A stretch of DNA of 35,528 bases from Bondarzewia mesenterica (taxonomy: Eukaryota; Basidiomycota; Agaricomycetes; Russulales; Bondarzewiaceae), in the NCBI GenBank assembly GCA_004802705.1, contig SGPL01000355.1, positions 1-35,528 on the forward strand. The letters run 5' to 3'. The notes beneath the pieces were generated by a model. The model saw only the letters and a program-made list of their open reading frames with translations, made no database searches and was not told the origin of the DNA. Each line of letters opens with the position of its first letter. The first letter of the stretch is position 1. The position numbers and the translations under genes are program-made. Below are positions 1 through 12,167 of the stretch, in pieces.

Positions 1-3000
1 CCCGTCTGGCGAGAAAGCGACAGAAGTGACCCAGGAGGCGTGTCCTTTGAATGGCACAGACACGGCAGCTCCTGTCTCGGCATCCCAAACTCGGATTGTG
101 GTGTCTCCCGAGCCCGAGACGATGCGTTTCCCATCTGGCGAGAAAGCGACGGAAGTGACTCCTAAGGTGTGACCTTCGAAGGGTGCGGACACGGCAGCTC
201 CTGTCTCCGCGTCCCAAACTCGGATTGTCTTGTCGCCCGAGCCTGAGACTATGTGCTTCCCGTCTGGCGAGAAAGCGACGGAATTGACCCAGGAGGTGTG
301 CTTCCCCATACTCATCTGTAAAACAGGCCAGTCCATCATGCCGCCCGCCTCCACGACAATGAGCCTTGAGAATCTTCGCTGCAAGTTATACCTCATGACT
401 GGTGATCCTTTGGGAGCAAATGGCAGTGCGGACAAGTAGATGTGAGTCGCACTTTGTGAGATGACCGTCCCGAAGTTTGAAACAAATTTCAATGCGTCTG
501 CCGCAAATTCATAAACACTGATATCTTGAATCTATCATACCCTTTGGTTAAGCCGTGACTTACTGATACAGAATGCAGTTGACGCACTCACCTTGCTCCA
601 TTCCATCAAGTACTTTAATGCCTGAGAAGCCGTGCTCACCTCCTTGAGCAGACTGACTGCCTCCAACCAAAATAGGAATTGCATGTGCAAAAACTTCTCG
701 AGTGCATCCAGAACCGCACCATCACATTTCACGAATCGGAGGTGATCTGCCCAGAAGCGACACGAGTAGGACAAGCTAGGCGAGATGGCACGCTCGACGC
801 GAGCAGAGAGGTCATGAACGTCGTCGTTGAGCAAGTGAGATGTCTCTAGATTGCAAATATTGAAACGAAGTTCTGCTTCCATCACTCGAAAGCAATTCAA
901 TGCCATCCGCTGTTCCTGCGTCATCCGCTCAATCCGGAACATGTCCGGACACTCTGGCGCAAGTAAATAATCCGCAAACGATGCATGATTGAACCGGAGT
1001 ACCTCATCAGCCAAGGAGGGATTGTCCAACACTGACTGGAGTCTATCGCATACAAAATCCACTGCGATGGGCGACTGTCCCAGCAGAGATATCAAGTCGC
1101 TGCGACGAAGAGGCGTCTTCGCGAAGATGATTGCCCCAACAACGATGTTGAATGCGCGGATGTCGTCCTTATATATTTTGCCAGATGATGTTTGAGCGAA
1201 CGACGTTTGAAGAAGGACTTGGTAAAGCGTATATATGCCGCCACCTCCCAATCCTTCGTTCAGAAGTTCCTTCAGGCGCTCAGGCGGCTGCCCGCTGTCA
1301 ACAATGTCAAGCGCAGTCTTTGCCCAGATAAACAGACCGGCTGCGCGGGCTGTGAGCTTTGCACAGTTGTCGCTCCCCGGCCAAGACATGGACAATGCTC
1401 TTGGGTACCTCTGAACGATTTCGGAGAACCTGTTCTCGATGTAGAGTCGGATGTCCTTTGAGGATTGTTCATTAACTCGGTCGCCTGCGGCGAGCTCGAT
1501 GAGATGAGTGATCGCTTCTAGTGCTTGCATGATGTCCCCCTCTGCTCGGCTGGTGACAATGAGCTTGCAACTCCTGGAAAGGGAGGACCAAGATTTGATA
1601 GTCTGCAGTAGATGCTTGCGATGTTGAGAACGAGACCCATCCAAACCACCACATTCATCCAGGGCGTCGATGATGACCACTGGAAAGTTGTCTTGGCTGA
1701 AGTCCGTGCATGCCTGCAAGGGCTCCTGTACAAGATGAGAAAACACGTCGCCAGCAGTCGTGTCGCCCAAGTCGAGGTCGCCGCGCCTGAGCTTGGCAGC
1801 GATAAGTGCCCTTGCAGAAGGATACTTTTTGGCTAGGTCAGAGGCGACGGTGCGCCACAGCGCCACGGGCGTCCTTTGAAGTGTCTCATTTCGATCGAAA
1901 GCAAAACTGGAAACAAGGAACCGGCTTCTTCTCAATTTGTCTGCCATCGTCGCCGCAACGGCAGACTTCCCGACGCCTGGTACGCCCATCACGAGTAAGA
2001 TATTTGGCACCGTGAAATCGTGCAACCAGTCATGAATTTTGGCGAGGATATCCTTGCGTGTGTCAGGAAGACAGCGATCCCTCTCGAACGGCCTCAAATC
2101 TGTTGGCCGCAGGACCTGGAGGAATTTTTCGTCCTCCGCGGCTGCAACTGAGATACATAGATAAGAGACACGTTGAGAACTGGTGCCCAGCCATCACGAC
2201 CACGCACCCAAGCCTTCCAAATGCTTTCTGACTTTTGCAATATCGCGGCTCGACTGCACCTGTAACCCTTGGGTGAATCTCTCCTTGAAGCTGAGGAATT
2301 CCTTGTTAAGATCTTCGACTGTCTCTTGATCTGATAACGACGTCAGAGTTCCTTGCAGAGACCTTGTCAGCCAAAGGAATCACTCGGGTGAGTTGTACCC
2401 ACTTGTAGCACCTCTCGATGCATACTGAGCCACAAAGTTGCTTGTTCTTTCCACCAACGATCCCACTTCGTCCATCGCTGTCTTCAGTTCCCCAAGCTCG
2501 GCGAATTGATGTACGACTTCAATGTAGCGAAGTGCGTACGTCATGTTGTGAACCAGATCTATCAGCATTCCATCGTTTGTCTGTTGATTTTTTAAACGCT
2601 GCATGACCGTGATCATCATAACCGAACCACCGCGACGGAGAATAGTAGGAAAGGCATACATCATGAAGAACCTTCACTGCAGCCAGGACTGCTTTAGCTG
2701 TTGGATGAAGCTTCGTGACAGGAGAGTTCAGTCGACAAGATGCCGTGCTTATGCAAGGGACTGCTCCCACACACCTCGCTTGCAGCGACTCCAAAGTCTA
2801 ACAGGATCTCCACGAATTGTCTGGATTTGCCAAGACGATCCAACACGCTCGAGAGCTTTTGTAACCTCGCAGCACTCCTTTCTAACATCTCTCGCTGCTC
2901 AGCATCCTACAAAGACGATTTGAACACACGGTCGTTCAATACATGATGTGTGACGTACAGGTTCGAAGCGCACTGTTATCCTCGCGTCGTCCGCAAGCTT

Positions 3001-3404
3001 GTGTTCTGGTGCATTCAAGTAGCATGATCAATATCAGCATCTGTACCCTAGTAGGCTGATTACTTACCTGTTCCATTCGCGATCAGCTGCTGGGCATCTC
3101 GAAACAACACGGACGCTTTCGCAACAGGAACGGGAATCCCCAGCTTATTCTTGTGCGTGTACAGAATCGAGAGGTTCGATCCGGATTGAAGCGTCCTGGA
3201 CAATTCTCGTTTGTCAACTATCTTTCCGTGTGGGGCTCGAACTCACAGAACATTATCCAGCTCGCATCTGAAGTCAACGAGGCCTTTACTGAAGGACTCC
3301 TCGTGCCAGAGCTTCCCATTCAGGGTGAGTTTGATACTCAGCTTGCGCTTGAGAGCTTGGTCTAGCACAAGAGTGACTCCTAGAAGATGCCTGCTTCAGA
3401 CTGA
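1..3404 (-). CDS. NACHT-WD40 NLR-type receptor, 3' end cut by window edge
   Basis: This is a fungal NLR-like STAND protein; the family is used in non-self recognition and programmed cell death. Reading right to left, the exons encode an N-terminal region (about 3068-3390), a short exon (about 2962-3005), a helical segment (about 2777-2909, starting DAEQREMLE), further helical exons (about 2655-2735, 2399-2605 and 2209-2365), and a long NACHT exon (592-2150). Walker A is GVPGVGKS near 1963-1986 and Walker B is VVIIDALDE near 1654-1680. A 67-nt intron (525-591, GTGAGT to AG) joins this to a WD40 exon (524 to 1). That exon opens with the linker HIYLSALPF, common in fungal NACHT-WD40 proteins, and runs into WD40 blades of 43 residues ending SPDGK. 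The true start is unresolved and may lie upstream of 3404. An in-frame TGA at 3243-3245 falls inside the N-terminal exon unless an unrecognised intron removes it. Confidence 0.85.
3..300 (-). repeat. 129-bp tandem WD40-encoding repeats
   Basis: The block beginning TCTGGCGAGAAAGCGAC recurs at about 4, 133 and 262, a period of 129 bp or 43 codons. On the minus strand each unit encodes one WD40 blade with GSGDxTIRVWD and VAFSPDGK motifs. The units are clearly alike at DNA level, which is typical of rapidly rearranging fungal NLR repeats. The array continues beyond the left edge. Confidence 0.9.
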
Positions 3405-4795
3405 ATAGATCTGAAGCGACTCGGATTGACTTGTACCGACCTCTGACATGTACGCTGGTCGAACTGATAGATGCTCGATGTGAGCAGTGTCTCTCCAAAC
3501 AGCAAGCAGAGATCTTGAGCTCTCTTACGTGTTGGGTGAGTTAGATCTTGCTGGGTTAGAACCTGGATCAGAAGACATACGGGCAACTTCAGGATGAGGG
3601 GTGGGGGGAATGCACTATGCTCCAAGCATAAGGGGGAGGAATGTGGGCAGTGGGCGCTTTGCCGGCGCCTCTCCAGTTGTGTCGAGTTAGACATCAGCGT
3701 CTGCGATTGGTATGCGTAATACGTATCAATGCATGAGAATGAACTTGACTCACTACAATATACCTTTTTTTTTAAAACCCGCTCCACTTGGCTGTCGTCA
3801 TGACATCGATCCCTAGTCTCCGTAGCGACCTACACAGAAGACAGTCGTTCTGTGTTAAGATCGATCGCAAGGGTAAGAAAGCATGCAGATAGAAGGACTC
3901 GGAAATACTCATCCGTATCCTCCCTGGGGCCCTGGGCCTTGTAGCAGACAAGCTAACTTGGCTCGAACGTGCTCGGACGCAACTCGGACGTCTCATACAC
4001 AGAACACTTGTCTTCTTTGTGATGTCTGCAAAGGAAACTACTCAGACGTCGGCCCAGTGCATACATCTCAATCGTCGTCATATAATTCTGGAACCAAGAG
4101 GATGGAATTGGAATTTGCTGGTGCGTCTCTCTAAACGTTGAAGATATGACTTTCACGGTGCTTGAGGGCTGTCCTTGACTCAGATGCAAACACGTGGTGA
4201 CGCACATGCAATGATGCACACTCCGGGGTCGGGTGTCAGCTAGTGTCAGACACGAAAATTCTACGTAGGACCTTGGTAAAGTTCCTGAAACACCAAGGCT
4301 GACGAGTGGCTAGCTTCGTCTTCGGGAGAAACTGGGAGTAAGGCAAGTTGTATGTATTCTACAACACCCATCAACACCGCAATCATCCGCCTCTCAGTCC
4401 GACGTTCAACCTCACGCTAGTGCCCGTTGTGAAGCGGAAGTCATTTTCCTGGTTGCTATCCCGCACTTTTTTAACGTAGCTACTAGAGCTGTGTATGTAT
4501 GGGTGGGGGACTCTGGTACTCCGTTGAGGTCTTCCGATTTCCGATCGCACGGATTCCCTGAGTGTAACGCGAAAAAGCTCGAATGAACATCCTGTAGTAT
4601 TTATTCTTCTGAGTCCAGAGACATCAAAAGACTGTCTCATTGCTTTCGTGACTGAACGGCTATCAGAGGTATTTCATACATCGGCAAATTGAGTCACTGT
4701 GAGACAAATGTTATCTGCCATGCTACTGGGCCCAGAAAGTCATGCGAGTTCAAAGATGTGTGGTGGTACATGGACATCTGGAGTCAAGTCCGAAG
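3405..4795. other. Region without a convincing gene between the NLR and the monooxygenase
   Basis: The short open frames here show no recognisable motif and no consistent chain of exons. Part of it, towards 3405-3780, may hold the unrecognised first exon or exons and promoter of the minus-strand NLR gene. Part of 4640-4795 should be the 3' UTR of the minus-strand monooxygenase. Confidence 0.5.
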
Positions 4796-7285
4796 TCAAG
4801 ATCTCGTGTATCGTTCCCCGAAAACACCCTCCTCCATGGCCTTGATCTCTGCAATATATAGTGAGAATCTCATGGTGAAAGACATGTATAAGACTCACGA
4901 AGCGCCATCAGCTTCGAATGCGACCGACACAGCGCCAAATTCCCTTGAAGAACTCCTGGTCAATCGCCTGCCTTGGATAGTTACAAGAAGCAACACGCAC
5001 CCATCAGGCAGTACAGGTTCGGCACACCGGTGTCTCTCCAAACGCCTTGAATCTCCCCCTCGCCGTCAAGGCCCCACAGTGGTTTGACTTTGTCCGCCAC
5101 CTCATCTCCTACGACTGCACGAATGCTAGGGTGCTTGTCATCGCCGTAACTGACCGTGGAGACGGCTCGTCAAACACCAGGTCGAACTCATAATCGAGAA
5201 GTACCCACGTACCCCGTAGCGAAGATGATGACGTCGGCATCCAACGTACTTCCGTTCTCAAACAGTAAGCCAGTCTTCGTGAACCGGGAAATCTGGCTGT
5301 CGTTCTTTAGCTTAATCTTTCCGTCGATGATTAACTGGCTCGCGCCAACATCTGATGAATCATAGAAGTCTTAGCAGGGCGGCAACGGAGATGATCAAAG
5401 GAAATCACCCAGGTAATAACCACCTCCCCGCTGCCAAGCGAGGAGAAGAAATCCTGATCCATCTATACCGTCATTAAGACGAAAACCGACCCGCTTCAGG
5501 CCATCAAGAGTGTCCCTATGGTCATCATGAGAAGGTCCATGAAGCGCATATCATGGGGACGCTTACTTGTCTTTCTCAGCTATCGTCTTCACCAGACGCT
5601 GGTGCAGCGGTTTCAAGAGATAGTTAGGGTACGAAGCATAGAGGCGGTCTGCAACCTCAGTCGGTGGTCCATTCTCCGACCAGAAACCTAGAATGGAATG
5701 ATTTGACTTCAACCAGCGAACGCAGTGACACAATAGAGACACACTTTCGAGCAAGGTAGTGATCCCGTATTTTGTTGACATGATGTAGCTTGAGCTCCGT
5801 TGGAATAGTGTGACGTCTGATTTCCTCTGCTCAACAGGCAAGCCGTAGGAAGACACAAAAAACTCACCGACGCCGTTGTCGCACAAATCCTTGGAGATGT
5901 CATGTCCTACGGAGACGTGCATTTCGAGTCAGCAAACACGTCGGAACGAAACATTCTATGTGCATACCTGACGTGCATGCACCGACAACGACAACTTTCT
6001 GTCCCTTATGGTCCCTGGCTGTTTTGAATTGTCCAGAGTGCATGATTTGGCCTTGAAACTCGCCCTGCATCCAGTGATCAACAGGAAGCAAACCTCACGG
6101 TAACAACAAAAGCGCACCATTCCAGGTATCTCGGGAAGTTTCATGACACCGCCCAGAAGACCAACAGCAAAGATAAGATGGTTGACCACGAAGCTTCTTT
6201 CGGAGCCATCAGCACGCTTGATCGTGACGGCCCATTTATGCGTGGAAGGATCTTGTTTCGCGCTCGTTACATTTGAGGATGTCCATACATCGAGTTCTAA
6301 ACTGTGAGCGTAACTCTCCAGCCAATCCGCGAGCTATGCTACGTGTGAGATTGATTGAGGGAGAGATATACTTCCCGTACCTTAGGAGCGGGGCAAAATA
6401 CAGGCCAAGTAGGCGGGAATCTATCAATATGGTGAGCAGTGCATCAATGAATGTGACGAAACCCCCTACGGGATATATGGCATATGATCATACCCTTGAA
6501 AGGGATATTCTACGTCAATGATCATGGAGGCTTTTCTCAAAAGGCGTGTACTGACAGACGGTGTCGTGAAGGCATAGTGCTTCGTATCTCTTCCTCCACA
6601 AATTGCCAATTCGTGGTTCCCTCTCCACGACAAGCGTCTTGACACCTAGATACTTCAACCTCGCAGCGATCTCTAGGCCGCACTGGCCGGCACCGATGAC
6701 GACAACCTTAGGATCTTCATCCAGACAGTCAATCTCTCTCTTCCTCTTCTCCTGCCACTTCCCATGATTCGGTTGCGGCTCACGCAACAAGCCTGTCTGT
6801 TCGGGAAACCCATGCAGACTTTCTAAGTTAGTAAAGAGGGAATGCGCGCGCCAAGAGCTGTCAGAAGTAGGAACGAGCCGAACGATCCCTGAACCGCGTC
6901 CTGTGGGCGTGTCAAAGGAAAAGAACGCCTGGACCCAAGCAATGTCAGGATAAGGACGCTGAAGCTGGACAGAAGATGGATCTAATTCGATAGATGACAG
7001 CTGTGCCTGCGCGAGGCGATCTTCCAGGAATTTGCGGATGTTGTCTGTGCCATAGAAAGTGCGAAAGTCCCAAGTCAAAGCTAGAAGGTCGCGCCAAAAC
7101 GCGTCTTCAAGGAGCAGGTCAAGCACACCGGAGACGCTGTCTGACCGGGCATGTTTAGCAAAAGAATCGAACCAGTCCTTTGCGACCTTCTGCACGTCGA
7201 CGGCGTCAGGGACAACGGCATTCAGTCTATCAAGAGTCGGAAGTGTTGCTTGAGTGATTGAAGCCATCAAAATGGGGGCGATCAC
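4796..7285 (-). CDS. Flavin-containing monooxygenase (FAD/NADPH) with N-terminal NTF2/SnoaL-like region
   Basis: This is a class B flavoprotein monooxygenase, which uses FAD and NADPH to oxygenate small molecules; its substrate cannot be read from sequence. Exon 1 (7285-6556; a second in-frame Met is at 7267) encodes a roughly 150-residue NTF2/SnoaL-like region, then the FAD Rossmann motif GAGQCGLEIAARL and a GNLWRKRYEALCLHD block. A 25-nt micro-exon (6470-6494) supplies YDHMPYIP and a 40-nt exon (6381-6420) supplies FPPTWPVF. The exon from 6333 gives ADWLESYA, the NADPH Rossmann motif VVVVGACTSGHDIS lies near 5968-6010 and joins the exon below 5922, and FATGYGDD is rebuilt across a GTACGT intron near 5200. 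The last exon ends GERYTRS then TGA at 4796-4798. Splice sites are GT-AG and the reading frame stays open, so the gene looks functional. It shares a 474-bp upstream region with divergent PWP2. Confidence 0.87.
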
Positions 7286-7759
7286 AGCTGGTGCAGAGTC
7301 TACGCTAGCATACTTGATTGTCCTTGCGCAAGGCTATTTATAGAGACTCCCATGGCTGTCAGCCAAGCCTCGTGCATAGAATGATACGGCCCAAGAACGG
7401 TGGGACAAAAGGGATCATGAGAGCGTCATTGTACGATCGAGGCATTCCGCTTCTTCCCCGCACCTCATGCGCACGTATCACGAGTGTGGGGGGTGACTGT
7501 CTTCTGGCTAGTCGACCATATCACGAGTGCATGTTAGTCTCATACCAAGATCCCACAAGTGAAGGTCGCGTTACGAGAGGGTTTGGTCGAACCTAGAGTA
7601 CATCATGTGTACACCCGTATGCAGGTGCTCAGATCTCAGAGCCAAGGGCATTCCCGGCCTCCGACCCAGAAAGGAAGCCCGAGCGCCGAAACTTCGCATA
7701 TGGCACGTGACCTCTTTTCAATATCCTGCACATTCAAGTTTAGATTTTCGAAAAGCTTG
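7286..7759. promoter_or_regulatory. Divergent intergenic region between the monooxygenase and PWP2
   Basis: These 474 bp separate the start codons of two genes facing away from each other, so both promoters must lie here. No TATA box or other specific element is assigned. The short open frames within it show no family motif. Confidence 0.6.
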
Positions 7760-10740
7760 ATGAAGGCGAACTACAAGGTACATCCCCCCCCTCGTCCTCA
7801 TGGCCACCACCTGATGTTGTCTCATTGATAGTTCTCAAATCTCTGTGGTACCGTTTACCGTCAAGGAAACATCCTTTTCTCCCCAGATGGCAACTCCGTC
7901 CTCAGCCCTGTAGGAAACAGGGTGTCTGTATTCGACCTGATCAAGTGAGTACGTGAACCTTGCGCTCACCAGTCATTTACTGACACTTTTATCGTGACAA
8001 TCACGTCGAAAGTAACAAGTCTTTCACCTTTCCCTTCGAGAACCGCAAAAATGTCGCTGCAATCGCGCTTAGCCCTGATGCCAATGTCTTGATCAGTGTG
8101 GACGAAGGTGCGCTTACATTTTTCCCTGATTTTTCTGCGTGTACGATGCCTTTCTGATAAATATTGTACACAGACGGCCGTGCTCTACTCGTGAATTTTC
8201 GCCGAGGCGTTGTCCTTCACCATTTCAATTTCCACAAACCCGTGAACACAATCAAGTTCTCCCCAGATGGAAAATACATTGCTGTCACCCATGACTCACA
8301 TGTCCAAGTCTGGCGCACACCGAACCACCTTGTTCGAGAATTTGCGCCGTTCAATCTGCACAGGACGTACACCGGCCATCATGACGAAGTGTTAAGCATC
8401 GAGTGGTCGCCTGATTCAAAGTACGTCAAATGATCCGAATCCACTGTTATCATGATCAAACTAATTGGGCAAGTGAAGATGCTTTATCTCGACTAGTCGT
8501 GATATGACTGCGCGGTTGTTCACGTTGGATCCTGTTGAGGGTTTCCGACCGAAGACTTTTGCAGGTCACAAGGACGCTGTTTTGAGCGCCTACTTCTCCG
8601 GCGATGCTAAAACGGTACGTGCACGTTGCTTTATCATCGAATCATGGGTTATCAGCGTGTGCTGTAGATCTACACGGTGAGCCGTGATGGTGCCGTCTTC
8701 ACCTGGAGAGCCAAACCCTCTGAGGCAGTCTCGTCGGACGACGATTCGGACATGAACGAACCCATTGCTTCGTCTTCAACCGATAACCTCATTGCACACA
8801 CCCGATGGGGTGTCCATAGAAGGCACTACTTCAATCAACCTGGCACAAGGGTAGTCTGCAGCACCTTCCACCGAGCCTCTAATCTCCTCATTGTTGGCTT
8901 CTCTACGGGTATATTCGGGCTCTGGGAGATGCCCGCATTCACGAATATCCACACGCTGAGCATCTCGCAAGAAAAGATATCCTCCGTTGCGGTCAATCCT
9001 TCTGGGGAGTGGCTGGCGTTTGGCGCGCGCAAGCTCGGGCAGCTGCTTGTTTGGGAATGGCAATCCGAATCATATATCCTCAAACAGCAAGGACATTATT
9101 TCGATATGAATACTCTTGCATATTCTCCGGATGGGCAGTACATTGCCACGGGTGGTGATGATGGTAAAGTGAAGCTATGGAATACGCACTCTGGCTTTTG
9201 TATCATCACCTTCTCCCAGCATACATCTTCAGTGTCAGCTGTTCAATTTGCATCGCAAGGACAGGTCTTATTCTCAGCTTCCCTCGACGGCACTGTCCGC
9301 GCCTTCGACCTCATCCGCTACCGCAATTTTCGCACATTCACCTCTCCTTCACCTACACAATTTTCGTGTCTCGCCGTCGACCCCAGTGGCGAAGTTGTCG
9401 CAGCGGGTTCGACCGAGTCCTTCGAAGTATTCCTCTGGTCTGTACAAACAGGGAAATTACTCGATGTTCTTGCTGGACACGAAGGTCCCGTGAGCTCTTT
9501 GGCCTTCTCTCCCACCACGAATGTCCTCGCAAGTGGATCATGGGATAAGAGTGTCCGGATGTGGAACGTTTTCAATCGGTCACACGCTGTTGAGCCGTTT
9601 CAGCTGAGCGCGGACGTCCTCTCCCTGGCCTTCCGTCCGGATGGTCAAGAGCTCGTCGTGTCGACACTCGACGGCCAACTTACGTTTTTCTCGACGAACG
9701 TAGCACAGCAGACGAACGTCATCGAAGGTCGGAAGGACGTCTCCGGGGGCCGCAAAGCAGATGATCGAGTCGCGGCTTCAAACAACACTTCAGGAAAGGC
9801 ATTTACGAGTGTCGCCTGGAGCGCGGACGGATCGTGTGTCCTTGCCGGTGGGAACAGCAAATATGTTGTGTTATATGACGCGCGCGAAGGAGTGCTCGTG
9901 CGGCGCTGGCAGATCTCGGAAAACTTGTCTCTGGATGGAACCGAGGAATTCTTGGACAGTCGACGCGTGACGGAGGCGGGGAACGTCGACCTCATAGATG
10001 ACCGGGGTTACGAAAGCGATCTTGCCGACCGGTTAGACGTGACCTTGCCTGGAGCCCAGCGCGGCGACCTGTCGAAACGGCGGTACAAGCAAGAGGCACG
10101 GACCAGATGCATCCGCTTCGCGCCGACAGGGCGGGCCTGGGCTGCTGCATCAACGGAGGGGCTGCTGATCTACTCGGTAGACGACGCGCTCGCGTTCGAC
10201 CCATTCGACCTTACGATGGAACTGACGCCGCAGTCAGTGCTGGCAACTCTGCAGGCGCGATCGTATTTGCAGGCCTTGGTCATGGCTTTCCGCCTGAATG
10301 AGAAGGCGCTCGTGCATAGGGTGTATGAGGCTGTACCGTATGACGAGATCAGGTTGGTCGCTCGGCAGCTGCCGACGATGTATGTTGCGAAACTGTTGGG
10401 CGTGGCAGCAGAGCGTTTGGAGACGGGCCCGAGGTTGGAATGGGGTTTGAGCTGGGTGAGGGAGGTGCTCGGTGTGCACGGACGCTGGGTCAGGGAGAGA
10501 GGTGTAGAGCTGGCGAGCGTGCTGAGAGAAGTCAGGAGGGCGGTGGGCGAGTTTGAAGGCGCTGTGGCCAAGTTGTGAGTGCTGGTTCGATTCGTGTTCA
10601 CAATTCAAACTGTTGCTAATGAGTTCCGTCTATGACTTTTTTTTGTTGGCAGATGCGATGAAAATACTGCGACGCTGGCCTTTCTTATTGATCAGTCTAA
10701 GGTCAAAGAAGAGGGAGAGGCGAAGATGAATGTTGACTGA
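7760..10740 (+). CDS. PWP2: PWP2, U3 snoRNP / SSU-processome WD40 protein
   Basis: Pwp2 is a tandem WD40 scaffold of the UTP-B module of the nucleolar SSU processome, needed for 18S pre-rRNA processing. Seven exons are visible: 7760-7777, 7832-7944, 8013-8107, 8174-8420, 8497-8614, 8668-10574 and 10653-10740, joined by GT-AG introns of about 53-78 nt. The total is about 861 residues, close to fungal Pwp2 lengths. The start MKANYKFSN and the blocks GTVYRQGNI, LLSPVGNRVSVFDLI-type, NKSFTF, EDGRALLVNF, VLHHFNF and IYTVSRDGAVFTW match the conserved N-terminus of yeast Pwp2 as I know it. Many GH...WD blades follow, then the Utp12-type helical C-terminus (LTPQSVLATLQ onward). If the last intron is not removed the protein stops at a TGA at 10576-10578. 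The spliced form ends MNVD at 10740 and restores an acidic tail, so I prefer it. No defect was seen. Confidence 0.95.
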
Positions 10741-12167
10741 CGACAATTTGACGACTGCTACATGTTCTGATACCAGTAAAAGTACGTTACTTGTCGTTTT
10801 TATAGATCTCTGCATGCCTTCGGTATGTTGTACCAGGAAGATCATTTTCTACTTGAATCGCATCTTGGCAGAAATCGAAAACTTAGGAGGCCCGTTTCTC
10901 ATTCGAGGCCACACGTTCTCATTGTATTCATCGAGACGGAAGCATTCACGTCACTGGAACGGTGCCTGTCCACTTTCTACTGCATACTTCTATCCGGTTC
11001 CTCGATCTGAGGTAAATTCCCACCGCCGGTGCCCTGATCATCTACCAGGGGCAGGTTCGTTTCTATACAAACCATCTCGGGCCCGCCGCTGAGTCCGCCA
11101 CAACTACCACATCCGACTGACTTAAGGTTCGTCTACAGCCTCGAGCCCTGGCAGCCTGTCTCCGTCACCATAGGACAGTGAGCACCAATTGCGATAGTAT
11201 CATGAAAAGACAACGGTGCCATACGGTCGCACGCGCACGATCCACACAAGCGTAACTTGGCCAACGTGATCGATGCATGTGAAGCTCAGAGGTACTCCAC
11301 TATCTGAACTTTGTGCATGCAAAGATCAAGTCCGGAAGGAAGCAGTGGCGGGAAGCGCACGGGGACAGCCAGAGACACTCGAGGCTTGGAGCAAGCAGCC
11401 TATGGAGAGCAGAAAGAGGATGAAAGCACCTGAGATAGAGAGGATCAAAACATAAAACAAGGACACCGAGATAAATACCCAGATTTACGATACCAGCCGC
11501 AAGACGGGAGAGAGAGAGAGGCGAGAGACGTCGGACAGCCTGAAATGACGTGACGTGGCGAAAATAAGATTAATAAAAGAAACACAAACACACGCACATG
11601 AAACAAGAAGGAAAAAGAGAAAAATGAATGAGAGAGGATGGAATGGTGTGGAGATGAGGGGAATATGTAAATGACTGACTGAATGTACGAATATACGTAT
11701 ATATGTATGCATGTACCGATGTACTACCGCGAGACGAAGACGAAACCGGACCCGTGATGACAGTCGAACAAGGACGTAGACCAAGAGAATGGTGTTGAAC
11801 TTGAGTGCAAAGAGACGAAACCGAAGTAGAGATGACCGAGAATAATAGTAGTTGGCGAGGTATGTATGAAGTCTGAATGTACGTAGGCGGGAAGGCATTT
11901 ACGACATCGAGAGAAGAAGTGAAAAGAGAAAGACAGAGGAAGAAAAGAAAGAAATGGAGCAATGGAGGGGAAAGTATGAAAAGAGACAGAAAGAGAGGCG
12001 GAACCTAGGATGCGACATGACAATGAACCGACCCAACCAAGAAACACTACACGAACACGATACGATGCCCAGCCCAAAAATTGAACACAAACGACGCAAA
12101 CTTCGCCCTCATCAGTTGAGTCCCGAGCCAAAAGAAAAAAAAACCCCCCGGAGTGCTCTCGAGCACA
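10741..12167. other. Convergent 3' region between PWP2 and the RRM gene; purine-rich on the plus strand
   Basis: No gene is supported. From about 11340 to 12000 the plus strand is strongly A/G-rich (for example GAGAGAGAG near 11510). This explains the long hydrophobic-looking open frames on the minus strand, which are composition artefacts. Much of this stretch is probably the 3' UTR of the minus-strand RRM gene, whose stop codon is at 12168-12170. Confidence 0.6.

Noticed and set aside
9177..9548. Alternative open frames inside PWP2
   Set aside because: They are shadows of the conserved PWP2 frame.
10583..10597. GGTTCGATTC resembling a tRNA B box
   Set aside because: It lies in the last intron of PWP2 and no acceptor stem or A box pairs with it.
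11485..12131. Long minus-strand open frames rich in Ser, Leu and Phe
   Set aside because: They mirror a purine-rich plus strand. Three overlapping frames look equally open, no motif is present, and the region fits the 3' UTR of the RRM gene.
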